DNA of 64,000 nucleotides. Source: Arthrobacter sp. AL12. GTDB lineage: Bacteria > Actinomycetota > Actinomycetes > Actinomycetales > Micrococcaceae. The translations under genes and the position numbers were made by a program. Where the stretch lies: positions 1-64,000 of the forward strand of contig NZ_JASBQY010000018.1 in NCBI RefSeq assembly GCF_029960645.1, given 5' to 3'. Shown here one piece after another: positions 58,382 through 64,000 of this stretch. Every line of letters starts with the position of its first letter. Positions within the stretch are counted from its first letter, which is position 1. The notes beneath the pieces were generated by a model, which worked only from the letters and a program-made list of their open reading frames with translations, had not been told where the DNA came from and did no database searches.

Positions 58382-58450
58382 GATCCCGGATTCCTCGATC
58401 AGGACCCCGCAGCGGAAGCCATCCCACTTGGGCTCACATAGGCTGCCGCC
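58382..58450 (-). pseudogene. ATP-dependent DNA ligase fragment
   Basis: Minus-strand residues GGSLCEPKWDGFRCGVLIEE contain the adenylation motif KxDG in the context EPKWDGFR found at the N-terminus of LigC/LigD-type ligases (YEPKWDGFR). Only about 22 residues are recognisable; the rest of the gene is absent. 58451-58776 shows nothing else supported. Confidence 0.55.
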
Positions 58451-58776
58451 CGGCAGCAGTCCGGGCTTGCAACAACGCCCTGAACTTGGACGGGGACGAA
58501 GGCACGGCCCGTTCCTGGAGGCCTCGTTCACCGACGTGCCGCCGCTGGACGGCTGCAGAAGGTGGAGAAAATCATCGACGAAATAGGGCCCCAGCGGGTG
58601 CTATCGACATCGCAGACCAGCCAGGATTGGCCGTCCGGTCCGTGATCGTGCATGACTTCAGCGAGAGCCGGGCCAGGCCGGGCCGGGAGGGGCAGCGGCG
58701 CTTCGGTCGAGGATGATCTGCCGGGAGTCGCTCATGGACCCCATGTGTACGGAGACGGGCGTTGCCCTTCCCGGCA

Positions 58777-58811
58777 ACAAAAAGCTCCCGGGGTGCGGTC
58801 CCGGGAGCTTT
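58777..58811 (-). terminator. terminator of the secreted helical protein
   Basis: AAAGCTCCCGGG (58781-58792) pairs with CCCGGGAGCTTT (58800-58811). Read on the - strand the stem is followed by TTTTTG. Located 21 bp after the stop at 58832. Confidence 0.85.
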
Positions 58812-58831
58812 CTGTTCAGACGTCTGGGTGG

Positions 58832-59338
58832 CTACTTCTTGGCGCCGCCACCAATCACGCCTTTTTCAATCGCCTTGGTCACTGCGTCCGCCTCGGCCTG
58901 GGTCAATGTCCCGGACGCAACTGCCTTGTCCAATCGGGTCTTCAGCGCCGTCAAGTGTTTGGTCTTCTTGTTCGCGGAGCGCAACTCGGCGATGGCGGCA
59001 CTGACCTTCGTTTCGTCGATGCCGAGGGAGGACGCCAGCGACTTGGCCAGCGCAGCCTCCTTGGCTGTGCGGTCCGCCTTGCTGGCGTCCCGGAAAGTCT
59101 TCATTGCCTCACTCATCTTGGCCTTATCGACTCCGAGCTTGGCGGCAAGGGCCGCGGCAAGCTGCTCAGCTTTGCCGTTGCCCGCCTTGGCTTTCGGTGC
59201 GTGGGCTGCCTCTGTGCTGGCGCCTGGCACGGGGGTTGGAGTTGAGGTGGCTGAAGCCATCGTTGTAGCACCCAGGCCCAGACCCAGGGCAAGGGCCGTA
59301 GCCATAACGGCCACCGTAATGTTCTTGCTACGTGACAA
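58832..59338 (-). CDS. secreted helical-repeat protein of unknown function
   Basis: 168 aa. Sec signal peptide (basic start MSRSKNITV, hydrophobic core, ASA cleavage near residue 30), a Pro/Thr linker, then amphipathic Ala/Lys-rich helices with a repeated pattern: LAAKLGVDKAKMSEAMKTF and LASSLGIDETKVSAAIAEL. The last part (LDKAVASGTLTQAEADAVTK) resembles short helical pairs in other actinobacterial secreted proteins. No Cys, no catalytic motif. Confidence 0.8.
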   Translation of the reverse strand: MSRSKNITVAVMATALALGLGLGATTMASATSTPTPVPGASTEAAHAPKAKAGNGKAEQLAAALAAKLGVDKAKMSEAMKTFRDASKADRTAKEAALAKSLASSLGIDETKVSAAIAELRSANKKTKHLTALKTRLDKAVASGTLTQAEADAVTKAIEKGVIGGGAKK

Positions 59339-59461
59339 CGTCGTCTCCTTGTGATTGGTGGTGCTGGTGTGAATTTCGGGCCTGCCACAAAGGTACTACC
59401 AGGACTGCCCTAAACGTCCCCGGGGGGTGAAAATTCGCCACCGAACTATGGGTTCAGAAGG

Positions 59462-59650
59462 TCAGGCCCCGGCGCCGGCAGCCACGGGGGAGGGGCCGGC
59501 GATAAGGGACCGGAGCCTATTCTTCACCTTCGTTGCGCGGCCGGTCCACCATTCATCGTTGTCCTTGAATCTGATCCAGTCGCGGAGCATCGCGTAGATC
59601 AGGTAGCTATTGCAGAGGGCGCTGAACCACTGGCCGGTGAAGATGTCCAT
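59462..59650 (-). CDS. small hypothetical protein
   Basis: 62 aa from ATG 59650: MDIFTGQWFSALCNSYLIYA, MLRDWIRFKDNDEWWTGRAT, a basic helix and an Ala/Gly tail. The aromatic-rich first half looks folded. The frame is open to 59773, but the extra residues are low complexity. No family recognised. Confidence 0.5.
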   Translation of the reverse strand: MDIFTGQWFSALCNSYLIYAMLRDWIRFKDNDEWWTGRATKVKNRLRSLIAGPSPVAAGAGA

Positions 59651-59818
59651 GGCCAGAGAGAATGCGAACCGGCGAAGTGCGGCAGGCACTGGGTTCGCAG
59701 TGATGCCGGCCCCCAGCAGCCTCCTGCCGCCACCGGCATCCGGAGGGGCTTTGACCACAGAACCATGCGGCAACGGCCCAGTGCCGGAACATGCTGCGCC
59801 GCCGGCCGCGGCTATCCC

Positions 59819-60183
59819 TCAGATGCGGAGTGAATGGACCGGGCCAGCGGCCCCGGGCACCGGCCGGGCGGCGAACTCCCTGCCGATTCTGTTCCGGGCC
59901 CCGTGTTCGATCAGAGTCGGGATTATAGGTACGGATGCGGCTGGAAGCCAGTTGGTCATACTCTTCCGTCACGACTCTGGCGACCAGGGTACGGGGAGCG
60001 TCGGGATGCCGGGCGATTATCCGGGCTGTGACGTTCTCAATGGTGTCCTGCTTTTCCGCGTCGTCCGAGAAACCAGTCTGACGCCGGGCGACGGAGGCGT
60101 CTCTCAGCCTGCTTATGACGAAGTGCAGGACACGCGTGTCGCCCCGGTAGCGAACCGACCCTTCCTCGAAATGTATCCATCGT
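59819..60183 (-). pseudogene. three-helix-bundle domain protein, frameshifted
   Basis: A minus-strand frame gives EEGSVRYRGDTRVLHFVISR, IENVTARIIARHPDAPRTLV and RVVTEEYDQLASSRIRTY. After a one-base shift near 59923-59926 it continues IPTLIEHGARNRIGREFAAR to a stop at 59819. The joined sequence fits small three-helix-bundle proteins (pattern RIRTYxPxLxEHxARxR). There is no in-frame start, so the 5' end is also damaged. Confidence 0.55.
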
Positions 60184-60214
60184 TGTCAACGTCACCTCCT
60201 CCATCCCTTTTTTG

Positions 60215-60232
60215 TATCGACAATTGTCGATA
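60215..60232. promoter_or_regulatory. ArsR-type operator upstream of arsD
   Basis: TATCGACAATTGTCGATA is an 18-bp perfect palindrome in AT-rich DNA, 117 bp before arsD. Size and form suit a SmtB/ArsR-family site, and it resembles the palindrome upstream of arsR. Confidence 0.7.
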
Positions 60233-60348
60233 TACTGAGGAGAGCCCCAATCACGCTGACGACGTCCCCGCCGGGACGACCGCCTGAATGAATGGCACTC
60301 CGTGTTTCGGTATCGAATCGAACCACCACGAAAGCCAAGGAGAACCAC

Positions 60349-60741
60349 ATGCCTGCTATCCGAATCTACGAATCCGCCCTCTGCTGTGACACCGGGGTCT
60401 GCGGCCCTGACGTGGACCAGTCCCTGGTGGATGTGACCGCGGACATGCGACACCTCCAGGGCCTCGGTGCCGACATTGCCCGCCACAACCTCGCCAGCGA
60501 ACCGACCGCCTTCGCGGAGGACGAAACAGTCCGTGGATTCATGCACCTGGTCGGGTCCAAGGGCCTTCCCCTCACTATCGTCGACGGCATTACGGTCGCC
60601 GCCGGCACCTACCCCAGCAGGGGGCAGCTGCTGACTTTCGCCGGACTGGACGAAGCCACGTTTGAACCGCAGTCCCGCCCGGAACTTGGCCTGGGTGAAA
60701 AGTCCGGCGGCTGCTGCGGCGGCTCAACGAGTTGCAGCTAG
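60349..60741 (+). CDS. arsD: arsenic metallochaperone ArsD
   Basis: 130 aa. Passes As(III) to ArsA. The essential triplet is in SALCCDTGVC (Cys12, Cys13, Cys18). The C-terminus has the further Cys pair GGCCGGSTSC. Core LGADIARHNLASEP and GSKGLPLTIVDG match the thioredoxin-like fold. ATG 60349 follows AAGGAGA. It ends 8 bp before arsA. Confidence 0.93.
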   Translation: MPAIRIYESALCCDTGVCGPDVDQSLVDVTADMRHLQGLGADIARHNLASEPTAFAEDETVRGFMHLVGSKGLPLTIVDGITVAAGTYPSRGQLLTFAGLDEATFEPQSRPELGLGEKSGGCCGGSTSCS

Positions 60742-60749
60742 GTCCCCGC

Positions 60750-62510
60750 GTGAAGTTTCTCGAGAACGCACCCCGGTTCCTGTTCTTCACCGGCAAGGGC
60801 GGTGTGGGCAAGACCTCCGTAGCGTGCGCAACAGCACTCACCCTCGCCAAGTCCGGCAAGAAAGTCCTGCTGGTCAGCACCGACCCCGCATCCAATGTCG
60901 GGCAGGTCTTCGGCATGACCATCGGGAACACCGTCACACCCCTTCAGGATGTGCCGGGCTTATCGGCCCTGGAAATTGACCCGGAGCAGGCCGCCGAGGC
61001 GTACCGGGAGCGGATCATTGCGCCCGTCCGGGGCCTCCTGCCCGAGACGGAGCTGATCGGCATCGCCGAGAGTCTCTCAGGTTCCTGCACCACCGAGATC
61101 GCTTCCTTCGATGAGTTCACCAACCTGCTCGCCGATGACAGCTCCTACGGCGAGTATGACCACATCGTCTTCGATACCGCCCCTACAGGCCACACCATCC
61201 GGCTCCTGCAGCTGCCCGGTTCGTGGACCGATTTCCTGGCCGCCGGCAAGGGAGACCCCTCTTGCCTGGGCCCCCTGTCCGGGCTGGAGAAGCACAAGCA
61301 GGTGTATGCCAAAGCAGTCCAGGCTCTCACGGACCCGGCGAGGACCCGGCTTGTCCTGGTCAGCCGCGCGCAGACCTCGTCACTGAGCGAAATTGAGCGG
61401 ACGTATCTCGAACTCAACCAGATCGGGATCGGAGGAGGGTACGTCGTCGTCAACGGCGTCCTGCCGGAAGCCGCTGGGGACGAGGATCTGGCGCAGGCAT
61501 TGTGCGCCCGGGAGGCCGCTGCCATCGCAGCCATTCCCGCGGCGGTCGCCGGTTTGCCTCGCGATGTTCTGGATCTGAAGCCGGGCAACATGGTCGGCAT
61601 TGCTGCGCTTGAGTCCCTGTTCTCGGCCACTTCCGGCGCCGATATCACTGACGCCGCGCTGGTGCCCGAGGTTGAGGACGCTCCGCTGGCTGCCCTGGTG
61701 AACGAAGTGGAGCTCGACGGCCACGGCCTCGTTATGTGCATGGGCAAGGGCGGGGTCGGGAAGACCACCGTCGCTGCGGCCATTGCGGTTGCCCTGGCCA
61801 AACGCGGGCATGCGGTGCACCTGACCACGACTGATCCGGCAGCGCACCTCACCGAAACACTCCATGGCTCCATCCCGGGCCTCACGGTCTCCCGCATCGA
61901 TCCGGAAGCGGCGATTCAGGAGTACAGAACCCATGTGATGGAGACCAAGGGCCGGAACCTGGACGATGACGGGCGCGCGGCCCTCGCTGAGGACCTGTTG
62001 TCCCCGTGCACGGACGAGGTGGCCGTGTTTCGGCAGTTCTCCAAGGTGGTCCAGGAATCCCGCCGGCACTTTGTCGTGATCGACACGGCACCGACCGGCC
62101 ATACCCTGCTGCTCCTGGACGCCACTGGTTCTTACCACCGGGAGATTGCCCGCCAGGTCGGCGACACGCTGGGATTCGTGACGCCGCTGATGCGGCTTCA
62201 GGATCCGGCGCAGACCAAGGTGGTTCTCGTTACGCTGGCCGAAACAACACCGGTACTGGAAGCCGAAGAGTTGAAGGGTGGCCTGGAGAGGGCCGGAATC
62301 CATCCGTGGGCCTGGGTCATCAATAACTCGATCGCCGCCGCGCACCCGCAGGCGCCGTTCCTGCGCGCCCGCGCCGCGAGCGAAATCGAACAGATCACGA
62401 AGGTGCGCACCCTGACGGACCGGGTGGCCCTCATTCCGTTGCTGCCTGAGGAACCCACCGGTAACGAGAAGTTGTCGGCCCTGACCGCGCTCAGCTCCCA
62501 GCCCGCCTGA
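60750..62510 (+). CDS. arsA: arsenite-transporting ATPase ArsA
   Basis: 586 aa, two tandem ATPase halves. P-loops GKGGVGKT at residues 15-22 and about 332-339; the DTAPTGHTIRLL and DTAPTGHTLLLL motifs, one per half, are the switch that couples ATP to arsenite. Energises an ArsB pump, which is not in this window. GTG 60750 is preferred over a TTG six codons earlier because it gives the usual N-terminus MKFLENAPRFLFFTG. Confidence 0.94.
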   Translation: MKFLENAPRFLFFTGKGGVGKTSVACATALTLAKSGKKVLLVSTDPASNVGQVFGMTIGNTVTPLQDVPGLSALEIDPEQAAEAYRERIIAPVRGLLPETELIGIAESLSGSCTTEIASFDEFTNLLADDSSYGEYDHIVFDTAPTGHTIRLLQLPGSWTDFLAAGKGDPSCLGPLSGLEKHKQVYAKAVQALTDPARTRLVLVSRAQTSSLSEIERTYLELNQIGIGGGYVVVNGVLPEAAGDEDLAQALCAREAAAIAAIPAAVAGLPRDVLDLKPGNMVGIAALESLFSATSGADITDAALVPEVEDAPLAALVNEVELDGHGLVMCMGKGGVGKTTVAAAIAVALAKRGHAVHLTTTDPAAHLTETLHGSIPGLTVSRIDPEAAIQEYRTHVMETKGRNLDDDGRAALAEDLLSPCTDEVAVFRQFSKVVQESRRHFVVIDTAPTGHTLLLLDATGSYHREIARQVGDTLGFVTPLMRLQDPAQTKVVLVTLAETTPVLEAEELKGGLERAGIHPWAWVINNSIAAAHPQAPFLRARAASEIEQITKVRTLTDRVALIPLLPEEPTGNEKLSALTALSSQPA

Positions 62511-62564
62511 CGTGGCTCCAGCCTCCGCCGGCGCTTGCGCGGCGGGGGCTGTGACCACGTCCGG

Positions 62565-62798
62565 TTAGCCGTCCAGACGCTGAGCCAGCAGGGCTTCGAT
62601 GTCCCGGGCGGTGGCGTCCAGCCTGGCGATCGTGTCCCGTTGGATCGACCGCAGGTATTCGGCATCGGACTCGCCGTCCTGCACCCAGTTTTCGTCGCCC
62701 GGTGAGTCCATCGCCTGGCGTGTGTTGGCGGTTGCCGTCCTGACGTTCTCCAGCATCGCCCGCAACCGGGCGTCGGTGGTGGGGGTCTCGGCATTCAT
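62565..62798 (-). CDS. small hypothetical protein
   Basis: 77 aa, acidic and helical throughout: RLRAMLENVRTATANTRQAM, WVQDGESDAEYLRSIQRDTI and a final helix. Looks like a small coiled helical protein. Converges on arsA. No family recognised. Confidence 0.65.
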   Translation of the reverse strand: MNAETPTTDARLRAMLENVRTATANTRQAMDSPGDENWVQDGESDAEYLRSIQRDTIARLDATARDIEALLAQRLDG

Positions 62799-62859
62799 AG
62801 TGCCCTCCTTTTTTGCGGTCGCGTCGTCAGCTCCCAGGGACTACCTGGCAGCACAAGAC

Positions 62860-63382
62860 CTAAAGGACCCGCGTGCGCCGTTCAATCAGGACGGTGTCCT
62901 TCGATTGGCCGGCGGCCGGGCCGCGGGCCATCCGGGCAATCTTTTCCCGGCGTCCCACCACCCTGAAGCCGTGGGCGAGGTGCAGCCTCATGCTCGGCTC
63001 GTTTTCAGGAAATGCTCGCCTGGATGGTCCAGATGCCGCCGCTTTCCGTCGAGTCGGCCAACGCCGGGAGCAGGAGTGTTCCTATCCGCTGGCCGCGGGC
63101 CGACTCGGAAACGTAGATGGAGTGTTCCACGACGCCGGAGTACGCCGGGCGGCCGGAAACGGCGGAAACAGCCGCCCAGCCGAGAATCCCGCCGTCGGGC
63201 CCCTCTGCCACAAGGCGGTGGGAAGTAAGCCGCGAAGCGTCGAAATGGTGCCAATCCGGTGCCTCGACCTCGAACGTGGCCTGACCCGTCGCGATTCCCT
63301 CACCGTAGATCCGCTGGACCTCGGGCCAATCGGGTTCCCGCAACGGCCGGACGATGACGTCAGGCGCCGGACTTTGATTCAC
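62860..63382 (-). pseudogene. arsN-type GNAT acetyltransferase with a frameshift
   Basis: GTG start overlapping the arsR stop (GTGA). The first frame holds VIVRPLREPDWPEVQRIYGE, EGPDGGILGWAAVSAVSGR, GVVEHSIYVSESARGQRIGT (acetyl-CoA loop) and GGIWTIQASI, then stops at 63005. The next frame continues PENEPSMRLHLAHGFRVVGR and on to a stop at 62860. Phosphinothricin/arsinothricin-type acetyltransferases have IWTIQASIFPEN...HxxxGFRxVG, so one gene is broken by one extra or two missing bases near 63008-63014. Real decay or sequencing error cannot be separated here. Confidence 0.8.
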
Positions 63383-63729
63383 AGAGACGCCAGCAGGGCG
63401 GCCGTCTGGTCCAGGGCGCCGGGGACGAGGGAGTAGTAGGCCCAGGTGCCGCGCTTCTCGCGATGCAGCAGACCGGCGTCAGCCAGGATCCTCAGGTGGT
63501 GGGAGACAGTGGGTTGGCCCAGGTCCAGTGGCTCGGTGAGATCGCAGACGCAGGATTCGCCGCCGTCGGCCCCTTTAACGATGGAGAGCAGGCGAAGCCG
63601 GTTCGGATCAGCGAGGGCCTTGAAGACCAGCGCCTTCTGCTTCGCCTCCTCAGCGCCCAGGGCCGGTGTTCCCGCCGGGGCGCAGCAGGCTTCATCCGTG
63701 GCCGGTTCGAGGATGGACAGCGAGTTCAT
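63379..63729 (-). CDS. arsR: ArsR family arsenic-responsive repressor
   Basis: 116 aa winged-helix repressor: ALVFKALADPNRLRLLSIVK, ESCVCDLTEPLDLGQPTVSH (the CVCD motif is an As(III) site), HHLRILADAGLLHREKRGTW. An additional N-terminal Cys pair, EACCAPAG, could contribute. ATG 63729 is chosen so that the operator at 63749-63764 stays outside the gene; starts at 63756 and 63750 would overlap it. Confidence 0.92.
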   Translation of the reverse strand: MNSLSILEPATDEACCAPAGTPALGAEEAKQKALVFKALADPNRLRLLSIVKGADGGESCVCDLTEPLDLGQPTVSHHLRILADAGLLHREKRGTWAYYSLVPGALDQTAALLASL

Positions 63730-63748
63730 ATACCCATTATGCCCCGAC

Positions 63749-63764
63749 ATTGACAATCATCAAT
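63749..63764. promoter_or_regulatory. ArsR-type operator upstream of arsR
   Basis: ATTGACAATCATCAAT, with outer arms ATTGA/TCAAT, lies 20 bp upstream of arsR and inside AT-rich DNA; it resembles the arsD-side palindrome. Likely autoregulatory. Confidence 0.65.
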
Positions 63765-63830
63765 ATAAAGCCGCGCCGGGCCTTGTTTGGGTGGACGCGC
63801 AGATGGTGAACCCTCTAACTGCAGGCGATG

Positions 63831-64000
63831 CTACGAGGTGGCCGGTTCGGAACTGTGCGCCAGGACGACGTCGTCCGCGGTGCTGGCCGCGGAGGGGAAC
63901 AACACGAGGAGGAGGCCAACGCCTACCGCCGCGCCGACCAGCTGCGCTACCACGAAGCCGGGAACGGACGCCGGGGCGATGCCCGCGAACGTGTCACTAA
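63831..64000 (-). CDS. aquaporin/MIP family channel, C-terminal part (cut by window end)
   Basis: Minus-strand frame reads SDTFAGIAPASVPGFVVAQL then VGAAVGVGLLLVLFPSA, matching the last helices of bacterial MIP-family channels (FSDTFAGIxPxSVPxFVxAQ), and a polar tail to a TAG at 63831. The N-terminal part with the NPA motifs lies beyond the window. In ars loci such channels (AqpS type) let arsenite leave the cell down its gradient. Confidence 0.8.
   Translation of the reverse strand, partial: SDTFAGIAPASVPGFVVAQLVGAAVGVGLLLVLFPSAASTADDVVLAHSSEPATS

Overview
The window is high-GC DNA whose gene content and order point to a Micrococcaceae actinobacterium of the Arthrobacter/Pseudarthrobacter type. 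The signs are translational overlaps (ATGA, GTGA), frequent GTG starts, a TIGR03085 protein, an HGxxPAAW protein inside the trp operon, trpA followed by lgt, and an ANTAR regulator downstream of pyk. The genus is an inference from content and order; no database search was possible.

Positions 1-28.5 kb are conserved housekeeping DNA, almost all on the + strand. They hold def-fmt-rsmB (overlapping), rpe, an FMN riboswitch and the riboflavin operon ribD-ribE-ribB-ribA-ribH, then hisE-hisG-hisF, a convergent TIGR03085 gene, hisI, and a trp operon (trpE, a Trp-associated membrane protein, an HGxxPAAW protein, trpC, trpB, trpA) followed by lgt. Glutamate synthase (gltB-gltD) and pyruvate kinase (pyk) come next. 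A terminator separates pyk from the convergent ANTAR regulator, and a tRNA-Leu(CAA) gene closes the region.

From the tRNA to about 58.4 kb the DNA is accessory and mosaic. It holds a set of small membrane proteins of unknown function, several of them frameshifted. A fresh IS256-family insertion with a perfect 8-bp target duplication splits one of them. Fragments of IS481 and IS1380 transposases, a UPF0060 (YnfA) protein and an ATP-dependent DNA ligase are scattered through it, along with an ECF sigma factor and its membrane partner. A carbohydrate ABC importer, its LacI-type regulator and a glycogen-debranching-type glucosidase form one module with paired operators. Three copies of a 0.6-1.0 kb repeat (about 34.3, 49.8 and 57.8 kb) each carry the 3' end of tRNA-Leu between two palindromes, and the DNA downstream of the real tRNA is a diverged relative. 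This looks like a tRNA-Leu-associated island grown by accretion, although no integrase is visible.

Between repeat copies 2 and 3 lies the most interesting module: a GlpP-type antiterminator gene, a leader with mutually exclusive antiterminator and terminator hairpins, and a four-gene operon (alkylglycerone-phosphate-synthase-like FAD oxidase, short-chain dehydrogenase, FGGY kinase, MFS transporter). It looks like an RNA-attenuated catabolic operon for an unidentified polyol or glycerol-related compound.

The right end (60-64 kb) is an arsenic locus: arsD-arsA on +, and on - an aquaporin-family gene (cut by the window end), arsR, a frameshifted arsN-type acetyltransferase and a small hypothetical gene. 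ArsR-type palindromes lie upstream of arsD and of arsR.
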